Origin: Mycobacterium paraterrae | GTDB taxonomy: Bacteria; Actinomycetota; Actinomycetes; Mycobacteriales; Mycobacteriaceae | Reading direction: 5' to 3' | DNA length: 64,000 nucleotides | Assembly: GCF_022430545.2 (NCBI RefSeq) | Contig: NZ_CP092488.2 | Location: 3,596,001 to 3,660,000, forward strand | Shown: one piece after another, positions 35,324 through 43,206 of the stretch | How positions within the stretch are numbered: the stretch's first letter is position 1 | Layout: every line of letters begins with the position of its first letter | The notes under the pieces: model-generated | What the model was told of the DNA's origin: nothing | Database searches by the model: none | The model's input: the letters and a program-made list of their open reading frames with translations, nothing else | Position numbers and translations under genes: made by a program

Positions 35324-35575
35324 ACTAACCTGAAGGTACGATTTGCCGCTGAAAAGATGGCGGTGAGTTTAACAACCCCCAGGTGGTGAATGCATCGCCC
35401 GGCCCACGCTCGGCCCCGTAGTAAAGCGTGGCGTATCAGCCGTCGGGGGCGGGACCCACGGCGCGAAAAGAACTGTTACTGAACGTCTCTCATCAAACGG
35501 ACTGGAATGACGCTGAGTCGTCAGCGCCGTATCCGCGACTTATCACAGCGGACTCGCTGACGACGGGCCAGCGAT

Positions 35576-35875
35576 TTAGCGCAGCATCCCTCCGGGATGC
35601 GCCGCATGCCACTGTTTTTCGATGCCGCCCACTCGTCGGTGTTCGACGACGAGCCACAGGGCCCCGGCGACCGCCGCGAGCACCGCGATCAGCACCGTCG
35701 TCGTCAGCCACTCGTAATGCTGATAGGCCGCGGCGACAACCGTGCTGATCATTCCGAAGGTGGAGATGGCAAACAGGATCAAGCCGGGCCAGTAGAAGTT
35801 GTCCTTCATGGCCAAGCCGGCATGCGGTTGCGTGGTCCGAACGTGATCTGTGGGGTCGTGATGAGTGTCGCCCAT
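35576..35875 (-). CDS. Small two-helix membrane protein, UsfY-like
   Basis: A 99-residue protein starting MGDTHHDPTDHVRTT after GGAGGGAG. It has two membrane helices, FYWPGLILFAISTFGMISTVVAAAYQ and LTTTVLIAVLAAVAGALWLVV, and a short basic tail. The N-terminal HHDPxDHxRTT pattern recalls UsfY, a protein of the mycobacterial sigF locus; this is from memory and tentative. An upstream ATG at 35890 has no ribosome site and is not preferred. Confidence 0.65.
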   Translation of the reverse strand: MGDTHHDPTDHVRTTQPHAGLAMKDNFYWPGLILFAISTFGMISTVVAAAYQHYEWLTTTVLIAVLAAVAGALWLVVEHRRVGGIEKQWHAAHPGGMLR

Positions 35876-35952
35876 CTCGTCTCCCTCCATCGTCGGATGA
35901 GATATGAAGGATGCTACTCACCCCGCGCACCTGCGGGAATAGGCAATTTGAG

Positions 35953-36333
35953 TCAGGTCGTGCCAGCTTGCTCGGGTCCCAGCAATTCCGGCAGCGATAC
36001 CGCGCCGATCGTTGTCACGAGCCAAACCACCAGCGTGGTCGCCACCCAGCAGGCCATGCCGGGAATGGTGAATCCCGCCGACAACGTCGTCGCCAGTCCG
36101 AGCGCGGCAACGGTCAGCACCAGACCGGTGCCCCCCAAAAGTAGCGAGGCATAGCCATGAGGCAGCTTCAAGAGAATCAACGACAGGGCCGCCTGCCCGA
36201 GCGAGAAGGTCACGACGGCAACGAGGAACCCGGACAGCGACAACAAGACTCCCGGAACCACCGCCGCGGCCAACAAGAGTCCGATCGCCCACGCCGTCAG
36301 CAGCAGAACCGCGCGTAACACGATGTGTCTCAT
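35953..36333 (-). CDS. Four-helix membrane protein (holin-superfamily-like)
   Basis: A 126-residue integral membrane protein made almost wholly of four hydrophobic segments: VLLLTAWAIGLLLAAAVVPGVLL, FLVAVVTFSLGQAALSLILL, ASLLLGGTGLVLTVAALGLATTL, and MACWVATTLVVWLVTTIGAV. Size and arrangement resemble the phage-holin-family small membrane proteins of actinobacteria. I start at MRHIVLRA (36333); a longer upstream frame is not hydrophobic and looks non-coding. Confidence 0.7.
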   Translation of the reverse strand: MRHIVLRAVLLLTAWAIGLLLAAAVVPGVLLSLSGFLVAVVTFSLGQAALSLILLKLPHGYASLLLGGTGLVLTVAALGLATTLSAGFTIPGMACWVATTLVVWLVTTIGAVSLPELLGPEQAGTT

Positions 36334-36550
36334 CACGTCAGCGTAAGTCGCAGAAACGTCGCCGGGAAGAGGTCTGAGCGATGGAAGACCCACGTCGATC
36401 TTCCTGGTGGTGGTCGCGGTTCCCAGGCCGCGCTGATCGCCGACGTCGACGACGGCGTGACCTAATCCGGCGGTAGGGCAGCGCGCAGGGGTTGGGGGTT
36501 GTCGCACCGGGGTATGCACGCAACACACACGCGCCCAGGGGGATTGTCGA

Positions 36551-36835
36551 ATGGAAGACACGGTCAGCGAAGCGGTAGGTCAGCCGTCCTATGACGAGTT
36601 GCTGCGCGAGTTCAAGCTCGCGCTGAATCGGGCACTGTCCGGATCGATCATGCCTCGAACCGCCATCCCTGACGGGCCGTTGACCCTCGCGCTGCTCGAC
36701 ATCGCTTACGCGGCGCGAAATGGCCAGCCGACAAACTACTTGGTTTCGCGGGCCTGCTTCCAGTTCTCCCGAGTCGCGGCAGCTTCCGAGGGGGGTGCGC
36801 CTAGCGCGACGGCCCCTCTGAAGGCCGTTAGCTAG
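36551..36835 (+). CDS. Hypothetical protein
   Basis: A 94-residue soluble protein: MEDTVSEAVGQPSYDELLREFKLALNRAL, then PDGPLTLALLDIAYAARNGQPTNYLVSRACFQF. It is helical, with no recognised domain. Codon use is like its neighbours. A GGGG run lies 8 nt before ATG. Its stop overlaps the cutinase stop by 4 bp, tail to tail. Confidence 0.6.
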   Translation: MEDTVSEAVGQPSYDELLREFKLALNRALSGSIMPRTAIPDGPLTLALLDIAYAARNGQPTNYLVSRACFQFSRVAAASEGGAPSATAPLKAVS

Positions 36836-37596
36836 CGGCCGCGCAGCTTGGTCGCGGCGTAGTCAGCCGCCTGATCGGTCATGCCGTTCGTCTTGTAGGC
36901 GCTGTGAGCGGCGCGGCTGAACCCTTCACCGGTGGAACACACCGGATCTTGCGGCGTGCAGAGTTCCAGGGTCTTGCTGGCATACAACGGCCCGATGCTG
37001 ATCGGCGGCGCGTCGCGGTCGACCAGGTTGAGGAATCCGGCCGAGGGCTTGCCGAACAGCGTGACTGCGGCGACATGCGGAGCAACGTTGGGCGGTAGCG
37101 GTCCCGAGATGCCGGCCGGCAGCACATAACCCGGCGGCACACTGTCCGAAGTGATGTAGCCCGCGATCGCGGCTCCCTGCGAGTAGCCGCCGAGAACGAT
37201 CTTGCTGGCCGGGCAGTTGTTGACAGTGTCCAGAACCTTGTTGGCCGCATCGGCAACACCATCGGCGGCTTGCGAGAAGTTCAGCGAGGCAGGGTAATTG
37301 ACACCGTAGACGTCGACTGTCCGCCCGCCGAGGCGCCCGGTGAGGGCGTCTGCGAACTCCTGACCAACGGTTCCGGGGCCGGGGGGCTCGAGGGTGCCGC
37401 GCGCGAAGATGACCTCGACGTCGGCGCACTGCCCGTCGGCGGCGGCGGTACTGATCGCCGGGGTAGTGACTGCCGCCGCATAGAGCGTCGCCACGACCAT
37501 CGTCCACCGCAACAGCTTCGTCACCGACTGTGCGCACCATGCCAGAGGCGATTTGCCAGGACGGGTCGACTCATGCACGGGGAGGCCTTTCGTCAA
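36832..37596 (-). CDS. Secreted cutinase-like serine esterase
   Basis: Up to 254 residues. A Sec signal (VTKLLRWTMVVATLYAAAVTTPAISTAAA) leads into a cutinase alpha/beta hydrolase domain: CADVEVIFARGTLEPPGPGTVG, the nucleophile elbow GGYSQGAAIAGYI, catalytic Asp in CTPQDPVCSTG, and His in AAHSAY. Four Cys could make the usual disulfides. It is a relative of the Culp/Cfp21 proteins that hydrolyse lipids or esters outside the cell. The start is uncertain: ATG 37596 gives 30 residues before the signal; an internal GTG at the Val of VTKLLRW is equally plausible. Confidence 0.92.
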   Translation of the reverse strand: MTKGLPVHESTRPGKSPLAWCAQSVTKLLRWTMVVATLYAAAVTTPAISTAAADGQCADVEVIFARGTLEPPGPGTVGQEFADALTGRLGGRTVDVYGVNYPASLNFSQAADGVADAANKVLDTVNNCPASKIVLGGYSQGAAIAGYITSDSVPPGYVLPAGISGPLPPNVAPHVAAVTLFGKPSAGFLNLVDRDAPPISIGPLYASKTLELCTPQDPVCSTGEGFSRAAHSAYKTNGMTDQAADYAATKLRGR

Positions 37597-37929
37597 AGCG
37601 AGGTCGCTTTTGAGCAGCGTATGTGGTGGAAGACTCCACCGCAGTGTGGGCTTCGGCGTCGATGCCGTTGGTCATCTTCATTCCTGGGGTCTCGATGGTC
37701 AAACTCAGCTGGTTTTAACATCCGACCCAGCTCGGTTCATCCCCGCTGCGCTGGCCAATGGGAAAACTACTGGTGACGAGCGCGATCGTCGTCCAGCGAG
37801 ACATGATAAAGGCGCAGCTCAGAGTGCCTTTTTCTAGATCGGATTGGTGACGCTTTGCGTCGATTAGGTTTTCCGTCGAATCCGCAATACGCTTGCCCGC
37901 GGTTTGTTCACGACTCTCCGAAAGCGGCC
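37597..37929. other. Intergenic 333 bp, no clear gene
   Basis: I find no convincing coding frame. A weak hairpin AAAGGC/GCCTTT (37808-37831) is followed by TTCTAG. A 36-codon minus frame overlapping the cutinase start begins MKMTNGIDAEAHT but has no ribosome site. Base composition is less GC-rich than in the genes. Confidence 0.5.
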
Positions 37930-38202
37930 ATGAGTATTCAGCCCGTGCTGGTGCGCCCACGTCAGGTGCGCAGCGCCCAGCGATTCGCTTCCCGCGTTAA
38001 ATGCCCGACGGTCGGCCAGTGCTTCGATATAGAAGTCACTCGCGACGCGGACGGGTGGGTGATCCGAATTCCCGAGATCGGCAGGACGACCCGTGCGCAT
38101 CGTCGCGCCGCGGTCGAAGTGGCGGCTCGTGAATGCATCGCGATGTGGACCGGCATCCCGATCGGCTACGTGGCGGTCAACGTCGACAGCGAGATCGGCT
38201 GA
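37930..38202 (+). CDS. Small HicB-like-fold protein
   Basis: A 90-residue protein. The core CFDIEVTRDADGWVIRIPEIGRTTRAHRRAAVEVAARECIAMWTGIPIGYVAVNV has the strand-strand-helix pattern of HicB-type partial RNase-H-fold antitoxins. No HicA toxin or DNA-binding tail is present, so it is an orphan relative. ATG 37930 is preferred to a longer upstream frame without coding bias. Confidence 0.6.
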   Translation: MSIQPVLVRPRQVRSAQRFASRVKCPTVGQCFDIEVTRDADGWVIRIPEIGRTTRAHRRAAVEVAARECIAMWTGIPIGYVAVNVDSEIG

Positions 38203-38267
38203 ACGGTCACCTCGCGTTTTAGCCGAGGTGTAGCCCGCGTGTGACCTCACCGCGATGGTGAGCAGAA

Positions 38268-38570
38268 ATGCTCATCAGCATGACAATGCTCGCGGTAACA
38301 GCCGCCTTGGCATTGGCGACGTCGGTGGGTTATCTCTGCGGACGACGCGCGGCTGCCGCGCCGTCGTCGTGGAGGCAGCGTACGAGCCGGATCGCGCTGG
38401 GACGCCAGGCGGTGAACCTGTTCCTGCTGATCGCCGCGCGCCGTGTTCGGCGCAGATTCCGAGCCGAACCCGTCGTCCAGCTTTTCGGGCTGAGAATCGT
38501 TGTGCCACAGGCGTTGCGACCCGTTAGCGTGACGCGGATGCGTGCCTACCGCGGCGCGCCGGGTTGGTGA
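38268..38570 (+). CDS. Small membrane-anchored basic protein
   Basis: A 100-residue frame with one N-terminal helix, MLISMTMLAVTAALALATSVGYLCG, and a very basic tail (RRAAAAPSSWRQRTSRIALGRQ, RRVRRRFRAEP). GGTGAGCAG precedes the ATG. No family is recognised. It ends just before the SDR gene and may be co-transcribed with it. The high Arg content is typical of spurious GC-rich frames, so I am only moderately sure. Confidence 0.5.
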   Translation: MLISMTMLAVTAALALATSVGYLCGRRAAAAPSSWRQRTSRIALGRQAVNLFLLIAARRVRRRFRAEPVVQLFGLRIVVPQALRPVSVTRMRAYRGAPGW

Positions 38571-38584
38571 GTGGGGTGCCGACG

Positions 38585-39319
38585 ATGCTCGAGGGCAAGA
38601 TCGCATTCGTGACCGGCGCCTCTTCGGGTCTGGGTGCTGAGACGGCTCGGCTGTTATCACGCTACGGCGCAACGGTTTTCGGTGTCGGTCGCGACACCGA
38701 ACGGTTGGCCGACGTGTTCGCCGATATCCCACGTGGCCGCTACGCCGTCGTCGATGTCGCGTCAGCCCAGGCCTGTCGGGATGCCGTCGCGCAGTGCGTC
38801 GACGAGTTCGACGGCCTCGACGTTCTGGTCAACATCGCCGGACGTCATCAGATGCGCCGTACCGAGGCGATGACCGACGACGAATGGCAGCAGGATCTTG
38901 CGGTCAACTTGAACGGGCCGTACTACCTGTGCCGCGCCGCCCTGCCTCACTTGCTCGAGCGAAGTGGCAGCATCGTCAACGTCAGCTCCATCGCCGGCCT
39001 CGAGGGCCAGGCGTATTCGGCCGGGTACTGCGCGGCCAAGCATGGTCTGATCGGGCTGACGCGCGCCCTTGCGGTGGAGTACACCGCGGATCGCTTGCGC
39101 GTCAACGCTGTTTGTCCTGGCGGCATGCTGACCCCGCAGATCGAACACTTCACGCCTCCGGACAACCCCAACTACGAGCTGATCCTGCGCACCGCCTCGC
39201 CGCGCGGCATGATGCAGCCGCTCGAGGTGGCCAACGTGATCGCGTTTCTGGCCAGCGATGCCGCGTCGGCCGTCCATGGTGCCGTTTACCGCGTCGATAA
39301 CGGCAAAGGTGCTGGTTAG
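38585..39319 (+). CDS. Short-chain dehydrogenase/reductase
   Basis: A 244-residue classical SDR: VTGASSGLG (cofactor glycines), VDVAS, NIAGRHQ (NNAG equivalent), VNVSSIAG (catalytic Ser), YCAAKHG (YxxxK), and CPGGMLTP after the active site, with AVHGAVYRVDNG at the end. The type resembles 3-oxoacyl-[ACP]/CoA reductases. ATG 38585 begins MLEGKIAF. Its stop overlaps the crotonase gene end by 4 bp. Substrate unknown. Confidence 0.92.
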   Translation: MLEGKIAFVTGASSGLGAETARLLSRYGATVFGVGRDTERLADVFADIPRGRYAVVDVASAQACRDAVAQCVDEFDGLDVLVNIAGRHQMRRTEAMTDDEWQQDLAVNLNGPYYLCRAALPHLLERSGSIVNVSSIAGLEGQAYSAGYCAAKHGLIGLTRALAVEYTADRLRVNAVCPGGMLTPQIEHFTPPDNPNYELILRTASPRGMMQPLEVANVIAFLASDAASAVHGAVYRVDNGKGAG

Positions 39320-40092
39320 GAGCCGGTGAATCGTGGCGCCCGGCGCTCCGCGGTGGCCGCCACCCCTTCTACGAAGTCGGCGGTCGCCGCCAGCCGGAGC
39401 TGCTCGGCCTGTTCGAGCGCGGTCGCGGCGCGTACGCGTTCGGCGAGATCACCCCGCAGGGTTTTGCGGATCGAGACGACCGCCAGTGGAGCGCTTGTCG
39501 CGATTTTCGCGGCCAGGGCGTGGGCGCCGGCACGCACCTCGCCGTCGGGTGTCAGGCGGTCGCACAAGCCGATGCTTGCCGCTTCGTCGCCCGGCACCTC
39601 GCGGCCGGTGTAGAGCAGGTCCTGAGCGCGCTGCGAACCGACGACCGCCGGTAGCGTCACCGTGATCCCGAAACCCTGATGCAGCCCCAGTCGGCTGAAG
39701 TTTGCGACGAAGCGGGTGGAGGGACTGGCGACGCGGAAATCGGCAGCCAATGCCAAACCGAGGCCGCCGCCGACCGCGGCGCCGTGCACGGCGGCCACGA
39801 CCGGTGTGTGGGTAGCGAACAGCCGCGCAGCCTCGTCGTATAACGAGCCGGTGGATCCCTCGACCGAAGGCGCGCTTCCGCTCAATGCGCCTGGCAGGTC
39901 TGCACCCGCGCAAAAATGCCGTCCCGCCGAACACAACACGATCGCCCGCGCGCGGGGATCGGCGTCGAGACGCTCGAAGGCATCGGCCAGTTCGGCGATC
40001 AGAGCGGTATCGAAATGGTTGCGGGGGCCGCGTTCGAATTCGACGGTGGCGACGTGGTCGGCGGAAACCTCAACGCGGATCTGGTGGGTCAT
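39316..40092 (-). CDS. Enoyl-CoA hydratase/isomerase family protein
   Basis: A 258-residue crotonase-fold protein. Visible are LCSAGRHFCAGADLPG (oxyanion region 1), VVAAVHGAAVGGGLGLALAADFRVAS (oxyanion region 2), and FSRLGLHQGFGITVTLPAVVG (where hydratases carry a Glu, here Gln/Gly at the equivalent spot). This suggests an isomerase or other crotonase activity rather than a classic hydratase; uncertain. Upstream in-frame starts exist (MPTVLNAF), but MTHQIRV is where the family begins. Confidence 0.88.
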   Translation of the reverse strand: MTHQIRVEVSADHVATVEFERGPRNHFDTALIAELADAFERLDADPRARAIVLCSAGRHFCAGADLPGALSGSAPSVEGSTGSLYDEAARLFATHTPVVAAVHGAAVGGGLGLALAADFRVASPSTRFVANFSRLGLHQGFGITVTLPAVVGSQRAQDLLYTGREVPGDEAASIGLCDRLTPDGEVRAGAHALAAKIATSAPLAVVSIRKTLRGDLAERVRAATALEQAEQLRLAATADFVEGVAATAERRAPRFTGS

Positions 40093-40141
40093 GAACGCAT
40101 TCAACACCGTGGGCATCGCCCGGTTTGCGTCGCGTCGGGCC

Positions 40142-40172
40142 TTGACCTGAACAATGGTTGAGGTTCTAATCT
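40142..40172 (+). promoter_or_regulatory. Promoter of VOC gene
   Basis: TTGACC (40142-40147), a 19-bp spacer and TAATCT (40167-40172). The ATG follows 7 nt after the -10 box, so the transcript is probably leaderless. Confidence 0.55.
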
Positions 40173-40179
40173 TTTCGCC

Positions 40180-40647
40180 ATGACTCACTCCGATACCGCC
40201 TGGCCCGCGGACCTGTCCGCGCTAGCCGCTCTCCGATTCGCCCGGCGCTCAGCGCATTTCGCCGAGACGGTCCACTTTTACCGAGACTTAGTCGGCCTGC
40301 CGCTGTGCGCGACGTTCGTGGAGAGTTACGGCAGCACCGGCGCGATATTCGGTCTCCCGAGATCGTCGCTGACCTTCGAGATCGTGGAGGCCACCGAACC
40401 CGTCGCGGTCGACGGTCACGAGCAGCTGTGTATGTACTTTCCCGACCATGCCAGCCAGCAGCGGGCTACCGCGAAGCTAGCGGCCTCGGGTGCCAAACCT
40501 GTTGACTCTCATCCCTATTGGGCGGCGACCGGCGCCGTCACCTATCGGGACCCGGACGGCCGGGAAGTGGTGTTCGCGCCGTTTGTCTTCGGGGCCGACG
40601 AGCCAGCGGACGGCGCCGCATCCGGCACGCACTGGACTGCCCCCTAG
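40180..40647 (+). CDS. VOC (glyoxalase/bleomycin-resistance) family protein
   Basis: A 155-residue vicinal-oxygen-chelate protein. It has two beta-alpha-beta-beta-beta modules: SAHFAETVHFYRDLVGLPLCATF, then SSLTFEIVEATEP and HEQLCMYFPD, then YRDPDGREVVFAPFVF with the closing Glu-type ligand. Enzyme type is unknown. It is divergent from the crotonase gene and probably read from a leaderless promoter. Confidence 0.85.
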   Translation: MTHSDTAWPADLSALAALRFARRSAHFAETVHFYRDLVGLPLCATFVESYGSTGAIFGLPRSSLTFEIVEATEPVAVDGHEQLCMYFPDHASQQRATAKLAASGAKPVDSHPYWAATGAVTYRDPDGREVVFAPFVFGADEPADGAASGTHWTAP

Positions 40648-40658
40648 AAAGCGGAAGA

Positions 40659-40683
40659 CCACCGGGGTCGAGTACACCGGTGG
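40659..40683. terminator. Hairpin between VOC and CsbD genes
   Basis: CCACCGG and CCGGTGG pair over 7 bp around an 11-nt loop between two convergent genes. Flanking T-tracts are short, so this is a modest bidirectional terminator candidate. Confidence 0.5.
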
Positions 40684-40707
40684 CCGTCCTTTACTCAAGT
40701 CTGCGAA

Positions 40708-40881
40708 TTACTTTTTGAAGGCGTCCTTCACGTTCTCGACCGCGTCCTTCACGCTGGACTTCGCCTGATCGAGCTTGCCTTCGGCTTCGGTGCTGTCGTC
40801 GCCGGTAGCTTTGCCAAACGCTTCCTTGGCCTTGCCGCCGATGTCGTCGATCTTGTTGCTCACCTTGTCGTGGGCTCCCAT
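40708..40881 (-). CDS. CsbD-family stress protein
   Basis: A 57-residue hydrophilic helix-forming protein: MGAHDKVSNKIDDIGGKAKE, AFGKATGDDSTEAEGKLDQ, AKSSVKDAVENVKDAFKK. The GKAKEAxGKATGD pattern defines CsbD/YjbJ general-stress proteins. GGGAG precedes the ATG by 9 nt. Function is not established in the family; it is often induced by osmotic stress or stationary phase. It is monocistronic. Confidence 0.88.
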   Translation of the reverse strand: MGAHDKVSNKIDDIGGKAKEAFGKATGDDSTEAEGKLDQAKSSVKDAVENVKDAFKK

Positions 40882-40975
40882 GCGCGTCAGCTCCCTTCGC
40901 TGGACAATGCTGCTTCGCGTCGGGTCTGTACCCGGCCGGTTCGGCGGCTAAACCCCGGTGTGCGAGATTGGCGTG

Positions 40976-41908
40976 ATGCGGGTCGCGATCCTCGACGATT
41001 ATCAGGACGTCGCATTGACCATGGCCGACTGGTCGCAGGTGGCTGACCGGGCGACGATCACCGTGTTCAACGACCACCTCGGCGACCCGGATGCGGTGGT
41101 CGAGCGCCTTCACCCTTTCGATGTGGTCTGCGTGATGCGGGAACGCACACCATTGACGCGAAGCGTCATCGAGCGGCTACCCCAGCTCAAGATGATCGCG
41201 TCGACCGGTCCGTTCAACGCCTCGATCGACATCGCGGCCGCCGAGGAACGCGGCATCCACGTCAGCGGCACCGGTGGCTATGTGGAGTCGACCGTCGAGC
41301 TGACCTGGGCGCTGATCCTGGCGACCGCCCGGCGGGTCGTCGACGAGGCGGTGTCGGTCCGCGGCGGCGGGTGGCAGACGGCAGTGGGCCGGCAACTCGG
41401 GGGCACCACGCTGGGGGTGCTCGGGTTGGGAAGGATCGGTAGCCGGGTCGCCAAGGTCGGCAAGGCGTTCGGCATGGATGTCGTCGCGTGGAGTCCGAAC
41501 CTGACTCCCGAGGCCTCCGAGCGGGCCGGGGTCGGCTACGTGTCGAAGGACGACCTGTTCTCCAGCGCGGACGTGCTGACGATCCACCTGGTGCTCAGCG
41601 AGCGAAGCCGCGGCTTGGTGGGAGCCACCGAACTGGCATTGATGAAGCCAACGGCGTTGCTAGTCAACACCTCTCGCGGCCCGATCGTCGACGAGCAGGC
41701 GCTGATCGACGCGCTGCGATCCCGGCGCATTGCCGGTGCCGGTCTGGACGTCTTCGACACCGAGCCGCTGCCGGCGGGCCATCCGCTGCGCACCCTGGAC
41801 ACGGTCACCGCCACCCCGCACGTGGGCTACGTCGCCGAGCAGATCTACCGGGTGTTCTACGGCGAGGCCGCTCGCGAGATCGCCCGCTGGTTGACCCAGG
41901 CCGAGTGA
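40976..41908 (+). CDS. D-2-hydroxyacid dehydrogenase family protein
   Basis: A 310-residue NAD-dependent dehydrogenase of the SerA/formate-dehydrogenase type. The Rossmann motif is GVLGLGRIGSRVA. Active-site residues are Arg in NTSRGPIVDEQAL, Glu in AGLDVFDTEPLP and His in TPHVGY. I start at ATG 40976 (MRVAILDDYQD); the DDYQ N-terminus is typical of this actinobacterial subgroup. No regulatory ACT domain is present, so it is not a full phosphoglycerate dehydrogenase. Its last 249 bp overlap the PAP2 gene on the other strand. Confidence 0.92.
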   Translation: MRVAILDDYQDVALTMADWSQVADRATITVFNDHLGDPDAVVERLHPFDVVCVMRERTPLTRSVIERLPQLKMIASTGPFNASIDIAAAEERGIHVSGTGGYVESTVELTWALILATARRVVDEAVSVRGGGWQTAVGRQLGGTTLGVLGLGRIGSRVAKVGKAFGMDVVAWSPNLTPEASERAGVGYVSKDDLFSSADVLTIHLVLSERSRGLVGATELALMKPTALLVNTSRGPIVDEQALIDALRSRRIAGAGLDVFDTEPLPAGHPLRTLDTVTATPHVGYVAEQIYRVFYGEAAREIARWLTQAE

Positions 41909-43033
41909 CTCTGCGCCGCGACGGCGCGACCACCAGGCTTCGAGCAGACCCATCGCCGCGCACACTGCCGCCGCGAGGCTCCATCCCAGCAGGATGTCGA
42001 TGACGAAGTGCTCGGCGGAATACACCAGCACGAACGCCATGGCCAGCGGGTAGGCCAGCAGCAGGGGGCGCCACGGTGGCCTGACCCGTCGCCACAGGAA
42101 CATCGAGATCATCGCGGTCACGGCGGCGTGCAACGACGGTATGGCCGCAACCAGGTTGACGCTGGCCTGACCGGAGTCCAGCAGCGCCCCGGCCGACTGC
42201 AAATGCAGGGTTCCCCAGCCGCGGGTCGAGATGCGCTCGACGAATTGGTGAGCGCCGGGCTGCCCGGTGTGCATGGCGCCCAGCAGACCGCCGTCGGGAA
42301 CGCCAGCTGCCCCGTGGAACATGCATGGCGGGTTCGCCGGACCACCGGCAACGTCGGCCGGCGTGCAACTCGCCGCCGCCCACGGCGGCGCGGCCGGCAG
42401 CACCACGTAGACGGCCAGCGCCGCGAAGGACAGGGCGACGAACCGCCGGACGAAGGCCGCCCATGCGGCTCGGTCGCGCAGCCAGAGCACGCCGGCCACG
42501 ATGTAGGGCAGCACGAAGAACGACATGTAGATGCTGCTGATGATCACTTCCCACCACGGCGGCTGTGCGAGCTTGATGTGCTCCTGCAACCACACCGTCG
42601 GAACGGTGCCGAAGAACAGCCAGCGATCTGCCTCTGGCTGAAACCGCCAGAACGTGTGCGCGCCGAGCATGTCGGCGGCACCGCGACTGAAGTCGTAGAG
42701 CACCAGGACGAGGGCGAAGGGCAACCAGTCGCGGACCACCGCTAATACCCTGTGTCCGCGCCCGATGCTCGCGGCGATCAGCCCGGTCGCGATGTAGAGG
42801 AGCAGCAGTTCGCGATTGAACGCAAACCCATCCGTGGCGGTTCGGTAGACGACGACGGCCGCCCAGACGGCGACGGCGCCCCGCCTCGCCGCTGTGAGCC
42901 GGCGCTCGCGACCTGTCGGTTGGGGCTGGGCGGTGCTCGCGGTGGACGGCCGACTGGGGCGACGTCCTCCAGCAGGCGCGGTATAGGGGTCGCCATCGAC
43001 TGGTCGGACCGGGCGATCAGTTGTTACTGCCAC
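41660..43033 (-). CDS. PAP2/AUR1-type membrane phosphatase or phosphotransferase
   Basis: A 457-residue protein with about six membrane helices. The PAP2 signature is split as in AUR1/inositol-phosphorylceramide synthases: YVVLPAAPPWAA, AIPSLHAAVTAMISMF (catalytic His) and YSAEHFVIDILLGW (second His). Proteins of this kind move phospho-head-groups on lipids in the membrane. The N-terminal 45 residues are Pro/Arg-rich and may be disordered. The last 82 residues are antisense to the dehydrogenase gene and lack family features, so the tail is a read-through extension. Confidence 0.8.
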   Translation of the reverse strand: MAVTTDRPVRPVDGDPYTAPAGGRRPSRPSTASTAQPQPTGRERRLTAARRGAVAVWAAVVVYRTATDGFAFNRELLLLYIATGLIAASIGRGHRVLAVVRDWLPFALVLVLYDFSRGAADMLGAHTFWRFQPEADRWLFFGTVPTVWLQEHIKLAQPPWWEVIISSIYMSFFVLPYIVAGVLWLRDRAAWAAFVRRFVALSFAALAVYVVLPAAPPWAAASCTPADVAGGPANPPCMFHGAAGVPDGGLLGAMHTGQPGAHQFVERISTRGWGTLHLQSAGALLDSGQASVNLVAAIPSLHAAVTAMISMFLWRRVRPPWRPLLLAYPLAMAFVLVYSAEHFVIDILLGWSLAAAVCAAMGLLEAWWSRRRGAESLGLGQPAGDLASGLAVEHPVDLLGDVAHVRGGGDRVQGAQRMARRQRLGVEDVQTGTGNAPGSQRVDQRLLVDDRAARGVD

Positions 43034-43206
43034 TGGTCCAACCTTATCCTTTGCCGGACGTTTTCCGTCCGTTCATGTACATGGTCATCGCGAAGCTACT
43101 CAATTGAGATGTCAAACACGCTGTACGTGAAGGGTTTAACGGCTTCCTAGCACGCTAAACCCGAGATCTATGTGACAGCTGTGTCCGCGCTACCCGTTAC
43201 CAATGC

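Noticed and set aside
34562..35389. 275-codon plus-strand frame
   Set aside because: No family features; the minus strand shows a LysM remnant and a better ORF over the same bases.
40882..41113. Minus-strand frame extending past the CsbD gene
   Set aside because: Different frame and antisense to the dehydrogenase; CsbD itself begins at 40881 with a ribosome site.
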